A stretch of 64,000 nt of DNA, from the NCBI GenBank assembly GCA_934098565.1, contig CAKOON010000003.1, positions 124,001 to 188,000 of the forward strand. Direction: 5' to 3'. Positions 34,132 to 43,500 of the stretch are shown here, piece by piece. The notes beneath the pieces are model-generated. The model worked only from the letters and a program-made list of their open reading frames with translations, had not been told where the DNA came from and made no database searches. The stretch comes from an uncultured Bacilli bacterium. GTDB lineage: Bacteria > Bacillota_I > Bacilli_A > RF39 > UBA660. The stretch's first letter is position 1, and each line of letters starts with the position of its first letter. Both the position numbers and the translations under genes were made by a program.

Positions 34132-34754
34132 ACGTATCTTTTTTAAAGAAAAATAAGAGCATGGAAGAAACGATTAAGTCTTTAAATGCAAGCAGTGCCG
34201 ATGGTATTCATGTTGATTATATGGATAATACCTTTGTTAAGAATAAATCTTTAGAAATAGAGAAAATGCATTTAGAGTTATTTCAAAAGCCTTTAGAAAT
34301 TCATGCGATGGTTAAGGAACCTTTAAAGTATTTAGAAAAAATAAAAAAATATAATATTAAACATTATATTTTTCATGTGGAAGCTGTCGAAAATCCCTTG
34401 GAAGTCATCATGGAAATAATAGAAACAGGGATAAGACCGGGGCTAGCAATTAATCCGGGAACATCTTTAGAGATTTTAAAACCTTATCTGAAATATGTTG
34501 ATACTATTCTTTTGATGAGTGTGATGCCTGGGGAGGGCGGTCAAAGCTTTTTAGAAGAGACACCAAGGAGATTAGAGATTTTAAAAAGTTGGTATCCAGG
34601 CCGAATTGAAGTTGATGGGGGCATTAATATTCAAACAATTGATAAAGTCTTTCTTGCTGATGCTGTAGTTTGTGGCTCTTTTATTTGTATGAGTGATAAT
34701 TATGAAGAAAGAATTCAGAAATTAAAAAACTCTAGGAACGAAATAAGTTTCTAG
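34122..34754 (+). CDS. rpe: Ribulose-phosphate 3-epimerase
   Basis: Interconverts ribulose 5-phosphate and xylulose 5-phosphate in the pentose phosphate pathway. TIM barrel with metal and catalytic motifs: DGIHVDYMD (acid Asp and His), HIxFHVE-type strand IFHVEAVE, LLMSVMPGEGGQSF (phosphate loop) and EVDGGIN. Length 210, near the usual 215-220. ATG 34122 lies within rsgA. The stop codon falls inside the stem of the following terminator. Last gene of the rlmN operon. Confidence 0.93.
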   Translation: MEINVSFLKKNKSMEETIKSLNASSADGIHVDYMDNTFVKNKSLEIEKMHLELFQKPLEIHAMVKEPLKYLEKIKKYNIKHYIFHVEAVENPLEVIMEIIETGIRPGLAINPGTSLEILKPYLKYVDTILLMSVMPGEGGQSFLEETPRRLEILKSWYPGRIEVDGGINIQTIDKVFLADAVVCGSFICMSDNYEERIQKLKNSRNEISF

Positions 34755-34761
34755 AGTTTTT
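34725..34761. terminator. Bidirectional terminator between rpe and the XRE gene
   Basis: AAAAACTCTAGGAAC (34725-34739) pairs with GTTTCTAGAGTTTTT (34747-34761) with one G-U pair. A and T tracts on both sides make it work for either strand. It contains the rpe stop and touches the end of the convergent XRE gene. Confidence 0.88.
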
Positions 34762-35032
34762 AAGACTCTTGGTCTTTTTGATACATGAATACTCTTTTGG
34801 GAAGGATTTTAGCCTCTTCGGCAGTAGCTTCATTAAAAAGTAATTCTGGTTTAATATTTAAACATTTAGCAATAATGGCAATATTATTTAAAGTTAGATT
34901 AGTAATACCATTTTCGATGATGCTAATATAAGCCATTTTGAAGTTAGTTAAAGCGGCAAATTCTTCTTGAGTTAGGCTTTTCTTGTAACGATAATATTTA
35001 GTATTTAAACCAACGATTTCTTTAATATTCAT
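34760..35032 (-). CDS. XRE-family helix-turn-helix regulator
   Basis: A 90-residue DNA-binding protein: LTQEEFAALTNFKMAYISIIENG is the helix-turn-helix (about residues 20-42), followed by LNLNNIAIIAKCLNI-type helices and a short tail. ATG 35032 is chosen because AAAGGAA lies 8 bases ahead; an upstream in-frame start at 35068 has none. Small XRE proteins usually repress their own or a neighbouring promoter; a perfect-arm palindrome at 35176-35199 in the shared intergenic region is a candidate site. Convergent with rpe. Target otherwise unknown. Confidence 0.85.
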   Translation of the reverse strand: MNIKEIVGLNTKYYRYKKSLTQEEFAALTNFKMAYISIIENGITNLTLNNIAIIAKCLNIKPELLFNEATAEEAKILPKRVFMYQKDQES

Positions 35033-35175
35033 AATAAATTCCTTTTCTGTAAAATTGTTTTTTTGCAAGCTTGGTATCTTTTAATGCTGTTTTTTTTTGT
35101 AAGATTATTCTTTTATAAGATGGTTTTTTAGGGGATTACTTCTTCTACAATAGTATTTTTTCTATATAATAAAAA

Positions 35176-35207
35176 TTAACTTAATATGTTATAAGTTAAT
35201 ATATAAT
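35176..35207 (+). promoter_or_regulatory. Palindromic operator overlapping a promoter
   Basis: TTAACTTA (35176-35183) and TAAGTTAA (35192-35199) are perfect inverted arms separated by 8 bp, immediately before TATAAT (35202-35207). The layout is that of a repressor site covering the -35 region. The neighbouring XRE protein is the obvious candidate binder. Confidence 0.5.
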
Positions 35208-35213
35208 TTGAAT

Positions 35214-35303
35214 AAAGGAGACAGTAATAAAACTGTCTCAAAAAGAATAAAAAGGGGTTGGCTAGTGTGATACTAGCACCAACTTGCAGTAACGCAAATT
35301 GGT
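35214..35303 (+). promoter_or_regulatory. Structured RNA leader with mutually exclusive hairpins upstream of recG
   Basis: A hairpin GAGACAGT / ACTGTCTC (35218-35239) is followed by two competing structures. One is GTTGG-CTAGT with ACTAG-CA-CCAAC (35257-35283). The other is ACCAA-TTGC with GCAA-TTGGT (35278-35303). They share the CCAA strand, so only one can form, as in attenuators and riboswitches. No known riboswitch class is recognised. Confidence 0.45.
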
Positions 35304-35371
35304 ATCTAATATACTAATAAAAAAAGGTAGTTTTGTCAATCATTTTTTGTTATAATTTGGATGTGATGGCG

Positions 35372-37351
35372 ATGAATTTTAATGAAGTAAAAGGATTAGG
35401 AGAGAAAAGTTTACTATTATTAAAAAAACTTCAAGTAGGGACGGTTAAAGAACTTTTAGAATACTACCCATATCGATATGAAGTGGTAAAAATTGGCCGT
35501 TTAGATGACTGCATTAATAGCAAAGGAACGATTAATGTGCAGGTTGCTAGTAGTCCTGTTGTTAGTTATTTAGGTGGGCATTTAAATCGTTTAGCTTTTA
35601 GATGTTTATATAATAGTAAGATGATTAATGTTTCTATTTTTAATCGGGGATTTTTAAAAAGTAAAATTATTCCGGGAATGTATTTAAGTATTACAGGAAA
35701 ATATGATGGTTTTCGCAATAGTTTTACGGCTAGTGATATTAGCTTAGAAGTTATAAAGTCTAATGAAATTATTCCAGTTTATCATTTAGTTAATGGTCTT
35801 AATAATAAACAAATTCGAAATATTATGAAAAACACTTTGGCAAGTCAGTTCGATTTAGAAGATTATATACCAGCCTACTTAAATGAAAGATATAATTTTT
35901 TAGATAAGAAAACTGCTACAATGATTGTTCATGACCCGAAGGATATTAAAAGTTTAAAGCAGGCGCGATTGAAGCTGATTTATGAAGAGTTTTTTGTTTT
36001 TGCTTTTAAAATTAATTATTTAAAAACTTTACGAAGTAAGAATGTTGGTATTAAAAAAATGGTATCTTATGATAAAGTCGAAGAATTTTTGAAGAATTTG
36101 CCTTTTTTTCTAACAGAAGACCAGCTAAAGACGGTAAAAGCTATATACAGTGATACAATTAGTAGTGTTCGTATGAATAGATTAATATTAGGAGACGTTG
36201 GTAGTGGTAAAACAGTGATGGCGTTAAGCGCTATTGTAATGAATAAAGAAGCTGGATATCAAAGTGCTATGTTGGTGCCAACGGAGGTTCTAGCAAGACA
36301 ACATTATGCGTCTTTAAAAGAGCTGGCGCCGTTTGTTAATTTTGGTCTTCTAGTTGGTAGTATGAGTAGTAAAGAAAAGAAAAAGACTCTAACTGATTTA
36401 GTTTATGGAAAAATAGATTGTCTTGTAGGAACTCACGCTATGTTGGAAGAACAAGTTATCTTTAAGAACTTAGGTCTAGTTGTTACGGATGAACAGCATC
36501 GCTTTGGAGTTAATCAGAGAAATATTATTGAAAATAAAGGGACAAGTGTTGATGTTATTTATATGAGTGCGACCCCGATACCGAGAACTTATGCTTTAGG
36601 TCTTTATGGTGACATGGATATTTCGATTATTAAAAGTAAGCCAAAGGGAAGAAAGCCTGTTATTACAAAAATGCTTTTGGATAAGGATATTATGGTGGCT
36701 TTGAAAAATTGTTATGATAATTTAAAAAATGGTCATCAAGTATATGTAGTAGCTCCTTTGGTATCGGAAGAGGAAAGTGGTAATCATAATGCGACTTTAG
36801 AAGACATTAAAAAATTGAAAGAAAAGTTTAACATAGCCTTTCAAGGAAAGTTTTGCATAGGGATTTTGTATGGCAAGATGAATAAAGAGGCTAAAAATCA
36901 GGTGATGAAAGACTTCAAAGAAGGAGTTATTAAAATTCTTATTTCAACTACGGTTATCGAAGTTGGGGTTGATGTAAGTAATGCGACCGTGATGATGATA
37001 TATAACGCTAATCTTTTTGGCTTGGCTACTTTACACCAGTTAAGGGGCCGTGTTGGTCGTAGTGATATTCAAAGTTATTGCTTTTTAATAAGTACGGTGG
37101 AAGAAGAAAGACTAAGAGTTTTAGAAGGCAGTAATGATGGTTTTTATATCAGTGAAAAAGATTTTGAAATGCGAGGCAGTGGGGATATATTTGGTGAAAA
37201 ACAAAGTGGCGATATGACATTTAGAATTGCTAACATTAAGACGGATGGCAAAATTTGGTTACAGGCATACAAGGATGCTTTGGAGTATGTTGACAACTTT
37301 GATGATAATAAGCTGTATTTAGATATAATTAAAAAATTACGGGGTAATTAG
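35372..37351 (+). CDS. recG: ATP-dependent DNA helicase RecG
   Basis: Branch-migration helicase that remodels stalled forks and Holliday junctions. N-terminal wedge/OB domain (about 50-150), Walker A GDVGSGKT near 274, DEQH box TDEQHRFGV near 371, SATPIPRT, and C-terminal helicase motifs STTVIEVGVD and QLRGRVGR. The 659 residues agree with RecG (about 680). ATG 35372 is chosen because GGATGTGAT, one mismatch from the ideal anti-Shine-Dalgarno complement, lies just ahead; ATG 35366 is also possible. A TATAAT at 35351 and a structured leader lie upstream. Confidence 0.96.
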   Translation: MNFNEVKGLGEKSLLLLKKLQVGTVKELLEYYPYRYEVVKIGRLDDCINSKGTINVQVASSPVVSYLGGHLNRLAFRCLYNSKMINVSIFNRGFLKSKIIPGMYLSITGKYDGFRNSFTASDISLEVIKSNEIIPVYHLVNGLNNKQIRNIMKNTLASQFDLEDYIPAYLNERYNFLDKKTATMIVHDPKDIKSLKQARLKLIYEEFFVFAFKINYLKTLRSKNVGIKKMVSYDKVEEFLKNLPFFLTEDQLKTVKAIYSDTISSVRMNRLILGDVGSGKTVMALSAIVMNKEAGYQSAMLVPTEVLARQHYASLKELAPFVNFGLLVGSMSSKEKKKTLTDLVYGKIDCLVGTHAMLEEQVIFKNLGLVVTDEQHRFGVNQRNIIENKGTSVDVIYMSATPIPRTYALGLYGDMDISIIKSKPKGRKPVITKMLLDKDIMVALKNCYDNLKNGHQVYVVAPLVSEEESGNHNATLEDIKKLKEKFNIAFQGKFCIGILYGKMNKEAKNQVMKDFKEGVIKILISTTVIEVGVDVSNATVMMIYNANLFGLATLHQLRGRVGRSDIQSYCFLISTVEEERLRVLEGSNDGFYISEKDFEMRGSGDIFGEKQSGDMTFRIANIKTDGKIWLQAYKDALEYVDNFDDNKLYLDIIKKLRGN

Positions 37352-37403
37352 TAAAGTAAATGTCAAGGAATAAAAAATCTAAAATTATTTTCTAATTGTG
37401 TAC

Positions 37404-37432
37404 TTGACAATTGGTCTAAAAAATTTTATGAT
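37404..37432 (+). promoter_or_regulatory. Promoter of a small-RNA gene
   Basis: Perfect TTGACA (37404-37409), 17-bp spacer, TATGAT (37427-37432); no protein gene follows within 800 bp. Confidence 0.8.
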
Positions 37433-37438
37433 GTATGT

Positions 37439-37548
37439 AGCATGATAAAGTCATGCTGAAAAAACAATGGTTGTGTATTTTACGACATAAAGTGACTTAC
37501 ACAACCGACCAAAACCCCCTGAAGGAGCCGAAAGGCTCCATTTTTTTT
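37439..37548 (+). ncRNA. Candidate small regulatory RNA with C-rich loop region
   Basis: About 110 nt between a consensus promoter and a strong terminator. Hairpin 1: AGCATGA / TCATGCT (37439-37457). Hairpin 2: GGTTGTGTA / TACACAACC (37469-37506), perfect 9 bp. A single-stranded CCAAAACCCCCTGAA segment (37505-37523) follows, then the terminator GGAGCC-gaaa-GGCTCC (37524-37539) with eight T. An exposed C-rich stretch is how several Gram-positive sRNAs (RsaE/RoxS type) bind Shine-Dalgarno sequences. No open frame of note. I do not recognise a named family. Confidence 0.7.
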
Positions 37549-37638
37549 GTCTAATTAAACCCATCGGATAGTCCGAGGGTTCGGTTCAGCTTTAACGATG
37601 AGTCTTTAAAATTAAAACTCCTTTGTTATAATAGATAA

Positions 37639-37779
37639 TGCAATCTGACAAAATACATTAAAAATAACAAAGGATGGATGTCCAATGAAGGACATGAATG
37701 GTTTATCACACGCAAAGTGGAATTGCAATCGTGTAAGTAAGAAGTCCGTCTGCTCAGATTGTTTTATCCGCTTTTTTTG
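37639..37779 (+). ncRNA. Second candidate structured RNA
   Basis: Behind TATAAT (37627-37632) with a poor -35. CAATCTGA (37641-37648) can pair with TCAGATTG (37754-37761), closing a roughly 120-nt domain. Inside are hairpins ATGTCC / GGACAT (around 37677-37695) and ACACG / CGTGT with inner GCAA / TTGC (around 37712-37737). A run of seven T ends it at 37778. Just upstream, CATCG / CGATG (37562-37600) forms another hairpin. A 5'-3' closing stem fits 6S-like or riboswitch-like RNAs, but no family motif is clear. Confidence 0.45.
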
Positions 37780-38236
37780 TAATCGTAAGATTACTTAGCA
37801 TCGTAACGACACTTGTAACGAAACTGATTAATATCGGAATTTCATTGATATTGCCAGTTGCGTTGACTGTATTTCTTAATTCTGTTTTTATAAAAAGTTT
37901 AAGACTTATCTTATTCTCCTATGATATTTTATGTTGTCTTTTTTAATTGATTCCATCATCTTTAACCATCAATCCCATCTCAGTTCCATAAGTATTACCA
38001 TTTTTTTCTCCTAAATTTCCAAACTATTTTTAATTTTATAAATAACAAAGATTTTCAAATTACTCATTTACCAATTAAAATTTTTATTTTTACCACCGCT
38101 AAGTCTCCACCCCAAATCCTATTTCTAAATTATCGCAACCTTATTATCCAAGATATCTAAAAAAATTTACAAATCATAAATAATCACCCCAACTCTATCT
38201 ATTTTTGATAAAATATTAGTTAGTAAAGGAGTAACC
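37780..38236. other. Gene-free, strongly C-skewed stretch
   Basis: No open frame or RNA signal apart from a small hairpin GTAATC / GATTAC near 37780. Between 37921 and 38220 the + strand has about 60 C against 13 G, opposite to the G excess in gene-free DNA left of 37 kb. TAAAGGAG just before 38237 is the addB ribosome binding site. Confidence 0.7.
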
Positions 38237-40564
38237 ATGTTAGATAAACTACAAAATAACGATGTTATTATTACAACCAATAATATCAAAAATAATATTC
38301 TTAAAGAATTAACTAAAGCTAAAAAACTACTTAATTTGAAATTTTACACCTTAAAAGAATTTCTAGCTAACTATTACGGTGAACCAACCAAAGAAGCACT
38401 TTATTTCCTAATTAAACACTATCATTATACTTATGATGTTGCTAAAGTCTATTTAGATAATATTTTCTATGATACCGAAGAATTAAGAAACTTAAGGGAT
38501 ATCTTAGATAGTAATCATCTAATTAATTATAATCATTATTTTAAGAGAAATCTAAAACGCGTAGTAGTAATCGGCCTTGACTTAGATCCTTCCTTAGAAA
38601 ATTCTTTATCTTTTTATAATTTGAACTATCTAGATTATACTAGTGAAAATATTTACCATCATCAAGTTATCCAGTATCCTACTAGTAGTGACGAAGTTTT
38701 AGGAACAGCCATTAAAATTAGAAATCTCCTAAAAACAGATATTAAATTAAATGATATTTATCTTGTTAATGTTGATAATACTTATCATTCGGAACTTTAT
38801 CGTATCTTTAAAATGTTTAATATTCCCCTAAATTTAGATACCACCCTACCTATCGGCAATACAAAAATGGTTCAAGAATTTTTAAAAGTACTCAAAGCCA
38901 CCAAAGACTTAACAATCAGCTTAGAGAATGTTACTAATAATGATATAAAGGAAAAACTGCTTAATCTTTTTAACAGCTATACTTTTAATTACGAATTTGA
39001 TGACGCCTTTTTTGAGCTTTTAGAAAACGAATTAAAGTCTTTAAGCCTTAATTTTCCAAAGTATGACGAAGCTATAAATCTTATTAATATTGAAGATATG
39101 TTAGATCCAACTAAGTATTATTTTGTTCTTAACTTTAATCAAGGAATTGTGCCTTCTATTTATCATGATGACAAACTCCTTAAAGATGATACCCGTAAGT
39201 CTTTGGGGCTTGCAACTTCTCTTGATTTATTACGTTCAGAAAAAAAACGTATAACGAAAAGACTATCTAGTAATCCAAATGTCTCTATTAGTTTTAAAGA
39301 AAAAGATAATTATAGTACTTATTATCCTAGTCCTTTAATAAGTGATATGACTTTAGAGATTAAAACAGAAAAACTTCAGCCTTATATTTATTCTCATAGC
39401 TATAATCGCCTTACTTTAGGAATATTGCTTGACCGTTATTTAAAATATAATGAATATCAAGAAGCATTAACTGACCTCTTAAGTACTATTCCTGATATTA
39501 ACTATAATACTTATGATAATCGTTATATTAAAGTTGATTTTGATGATCTTTATAAATATCTTAATGGTCGTAGCAATCTATCTTACTCAGCCATGAATAA
39601 CTACTATTTATGTGCTTTTCGCTTTTATATTGCTAATATTCTAAAACTAGACCCTTTCGTTGATACTTTTGCGGCCTTTTTAGGTTCTTTATTTCATTAT
39701 TGTCTTAGTAAGATGTATAATGACAGTTTTGATTTACAAACTGAATATACTAAGTATCTAGCCAAGCGGGAATTAACCTATAAAGAAAGATTTTATGTTG
39801 ATAACTTGTATACAACCTTAGAATTTATTATCAAGACAATAAAAGAGCAAGAAAGTAAGTCTCTTTATGATAAAACATTGACAGAAACTCGTCTTAATCT
39901 ACATAAAGATGGTAAAATTTCTATTAACTTCTTAGGTTTTGTTGATAAAATTAAGTATTTAGAAGACCAAGATGGCAAGTGCTTAGTAGCAATTATTGAC
40001 TATAAGACGGGTTATGTTCCGACAACTTTAGATAATATAAATTATGGGTTACATTTACAATTGCCTGTCTATATCTATTTAACTAAACGAGGCCTTCATA
40101 AAGATATCAAGATAACTGGTTTTTATCTTCAAAAGATTTTAAATAGTAAGACTGTGGACTCCGACTCGGAGGAAGAAGAAGAAAAGAAAGCCTTGCGACT
40201 AGATGGTTATTCCCTTAATAGTGAAGAAGAGATTCTTAAATTTGATTCAACTTATACCAAAAGTGACGTTATTAAAGGAATGGCTACCACAAGTAAAGGC
40301 TTTGCTCATTATACTAAGTTGTTTAATGATAGTGATATTGATAAAATTGATAACATTGTAGAAAAGAGAATTAATGAAGTAGTAGGTGCCATCGAAGAAG
40401 GTAATTTTCCAATTAACCCCAAACGTCTTAAAGGCGAACTAATAGGGTGTGATTTCTGTAAATATAAAGAAATTTGTTACCGCCGGGAAGAAAATATCGT
40501 TGATTTAGAATATAAGACTAGAAAAGAAATTTTAGGAGATGATGATAATGCCAAAATGGACTAA
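38237..40564 (+). CDS. addB: AddB/RexB-like subunit of the double-strand-break resection nuclease
   Basis: Works with AddA to resect DNA ends for RecA. The C-terminal PD-(D/E)XK nuclease is visible: GFVDKIKYL then IIDYKTG (about 587). The four cysteines of the AddB iron-sulfur staple are there: one in YYLCAFRFY (about 459) and three in CDFCKYKEIC (about 738-747). At 775 residues it is well short of Bacillus AddB (about 1165). The inactive helicase part is reduced and no Walker A is seen. ATG 38237 follows AAAGGAG. The end overlaps addA by 17 bases, supporting the pairing. Confidence 0.88.
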   Translation: MLDKLQNNDVIITTNNIKNNILKELTKAKKLLNLKFYTLKEFLANYYGEPTKEALYFLIKHYHYTYDVAKVYLDNIFYDTEELRNLRDILDSNHLINYNHYFKRNLKRVVVIGLDLDPSLENSLSFYNLNYLDYTSENIYHHQVIQYPTSSDEVLGTAIKIRNLLKTDIKLNDIYLVNVDNTYHSELYRIFKMFNIPLNLDTTLPIGNTKMVQEFLKVLKATKDLTISLENVTNNDIKEKLLNLFNSYTFNYEFDDAFFELLENELKSLSLNFPKYDEAINLINIEDMLDPTKYYFVLNFNQGIVPSIYHDDKLLKDDTRKSLGLATSLDLLRSEKKRITKRLSSNPNVSISFKEKDNYSTYYPSPLISDMTLEIKTEKLQPYIYSHSYNRLTLGILLDRYLKYNEYQEALTDLLSTIPDINYNTYDNRYIKVDFDDLYKYLNGRSNLSYSAMNNYYLCAFRFYIANILKLDPFVDTFAAFLGSLFHYCLSKMYNDSFDLQTEYTKYLAKRELTYKERFYVDNLYTTLEFIIKTIKEQESKSLYDKTLTETRLNLHKDGKISINFLGFVDKIKYLEDQDGKCLVAIIDYKTGYVPTTLDNINYGLHLQLPVYIYLTKRGLHKDIKITGFYLQKILNSKTVDSDSEEEEEKKALRLDGYSLNSEEEILKFDSTYTKSDVIKGMATTSKGFAHYTKLFNDSDIDKIDNIVEKRINEVVGAIEEGNFPINPKRLKGELIGCDFCKYKEICYRREENIVDLEYKTRKEILGDDDNAKMD

Positions 40565-43500
40565 AGAACAACAAGACGCCATTTATCAAAAGGGCACCAA
40601 TATAATTGTATCAGCTGGCGCTGGTTCCGGTAAGACCGCTGTTTTATCCGAAAGAGTTTTGGAACAAGTTAAATCGGGTATAAGTGTTGATAACTTATTA
40701 GTCTTAACTTTTACTAATGCTGCGGCTGCTGAAATGAAAGATCGTATTCGTAGTAAAATCCGTAAAGTTCCTGAACTAAAAGACGAATTAGATAAAGTCG
40801 ACTTAGCTTATATTACAACTTTTGACTCCTTTGCTTTATCCTTAGTGAAAAAATACAGCTATCTAATGAATATTTCTAAGAATATTAATATTGTTGACGC
40901 TAGTATTATGGCATTAAAAAAAGAAGAAATCTTAACAACTATTTTTGAAGAGCTATATCACCAAAGAAGCCCTTTATTTCTCAAATTAATCAAAGACTTT
41001 ACTGTTAAAGATGACAAAGAAATTTTTGAAGCTATTCTAAGCCTTTATGCTAAACTAGACAACCGCTATGATAAAGATACTATTCTAACTACTTATGTTG
41101 ATAATTATTATACCGAAGAAAACTTAAATAAGTTGATTAATTCGTATGTTGATTTGCTAAAGTCTCGGCTAGAAGTCCTAAATAATACAGTTGATAACTT
41201 ATATCATTATACTGATGATACTTTCCAAAATAAGATGGAAGAAGTTATAAGACCTCTAATAAATGCTAAAGATTATTTAGAAATCAAACGCCTAAGTATT
41301 CTTAAACTTCCTGTGTTAAGAGGAGCCGATGACATCACTAAGGCTATTAAAGACCAAGTAAAAGACTTAGTTATCGAAATTTTGGAACTAACTAAATATA
41401 ATTCTTTAGAAGAAATTAAAGAAAGTCTTTATTTAACTAAAGATTATGTTGCTATTATTATTAAAATTATTCAAGAATTAAGTATTAGACTAGATAATTT
41501 CAAAAAAGATAATAATGCTTATGATTTTATTGATATTGCGAAGATGGCAATTAATATTCTAAAAGACAATCCTGACGTTGCTAAGGAAATGAAAACTAAA
41601 TATAAAGAAATTCTAATTGATGAATACCAGGATACTAACGATATTCAAGATATCTTTATTTCCCTTATTGAAAATAATAATGTCTATATGGTTGGTGATA
41701 TCAAACAATCGATTTATCGTTTCCGTAATGCCAACCCTAATCTTTTTAAAAGTAAATATGAAGCTTATCAAAATAACCAAGGAGGCATGAAGATTGATTT
41801 AAACAAAAATTTTCGTAGTCGTAGTGAAGTTTTAAATAATATTAATATGATGTTTAATCTTTTTATGGATAATTATATAGGTGGTGCTGATTACATAAGC
41901 TCTCATCAAATGATTTTTGGCCTTACTCCTTATAATGAAGTAGCTAAAGAAAACTATAATATGGAAATCTTGAATTATACTTATGATAAAGATTCGAAAT
42001 TTACGAAAGAAGAAATAGAAATCTTTACAGTTGCTAGAGATATTGCTACAAAAGTAAGTAATGGCTATGAGATGATGGACAAAGAAACTATGCAAAAAAG
42101 GCCAGTTAACTATGGGGATTTTGTTATTCTGATGGACCGCTCTAGTAGTTTTAATTTATATAAAAAAATCTTTGAATACCTAAATATTCCTATTACTATA
42201 TATCGTGATAAAACCATTAGCGACTCTGTTGATATATCTATAATTAAGAATATTTATAATTTGTTAATTTTAATTAGAAGAAAAGACTTTGGCACTATGT
42301 TTTCTTATTCTTTTATGGCTGTTGCCCGTAGTTACTTATTTAATATGAGTGATAAAGAAATTTTAAAAGTTATCAGTAATCGTAGCTATGCCGAGACCAA
42401 AATTTACAGTCTTCTTTATGAATTATCAAAGAATTTAGATATTTTACCAAACGACAAGTTGTATCAACTTATCATTGAAAAATTCAATTTTGAAGAAGCT
42501 TTTATTACGGCTGGAGATATTAAGGAACACTTAGTAACGATTGACGCCATTGGTAAAATTGCTGAAAATGCCACATCTTTTGGTTATACCCCATATGAAT
42601 TCTTAGATTACTTAAATCAAGTTTATGAAAAAGGCCTGGATATTAAGCTGTCTTTAAATAAAGAAGCTTCTAACTCTGTTAAGATTATGACTATTCATGC
42701 TTCTAAAGGTTTAGAATATCCTGTTTGTTATTTTACTGGTCTATCGAAAAAGTTTAATATTGATGACTTAAAAAATAAATTTTACTATGATAATTCTTTA
42801 GGATTTATTACACCATATGTTAAAAAGAGTATCCATAGTACGATTATCAAGACTATGTTAAAAAATAAATATCTTTTAGAAGAAATAAGTGAAAGATTGC
42901 GTCTTTTCTATGTAGCTTTAACTCGTGCTCGTGAAAAAATGATATTAGTAGGGGAGTTTTCTAAAGACGAATTAGCCTATAAAGTTAATGGTGTCATTGA
43001 TAACGAAACTAGAAGTAGATATCGTCGCTTTAGTGATATATTAAACTCTATATATGATTATTTAAAACCATATTTAAAAGATATTGACTTAGAAAAATTG
43101 GGTTTAACTAAAGATTATAATCTTTCTGTCAAAAAAGATTTAAGCATTTTAAAAGAAAAAAAAGGTAATATAATTACCATTGAAGAATATCATCCTAATA
43201 GTAAACTTATTACTAATAGTCATTTCTCCAAGACAACTAGTAGTATTAGAACCAAAGAAGAAGAAAAAAGTATTGAACTCGGTTTAAAAATGCATTATCT
43301 TTTTGAAATAACTGACTTTAACAATCCTGATTATACGGATTTCAATGCCTTTGAAATTAATTGTCTCAAGAATTTTATTAATAATGGAATTCTAAACGAT
43401 AGTAGAGAAATATTTAAAGAATACGAATTTATTTATGAAGACAATATGACCGAGAAACATGGTATCATTGATTTACTTTTAATCAAAAAAGATAAGGCTG

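Noticed and set aside
37560..37610. tRNA-like GGTTCGGTTC sequence
   Set aside because: There is no matching acceptor stem, anticodon arm or D arm around it; it is part of a simple hairpin region.
37909..37940. Possible dif site (CCTATGATATTTTATGTTG)
   Set aside because: The XerD-like arm TTATGTT and a CCTAT arm are present, but they are two bases closer than in the Gram-positive dif consensus, and the remaining arm positions do not match.
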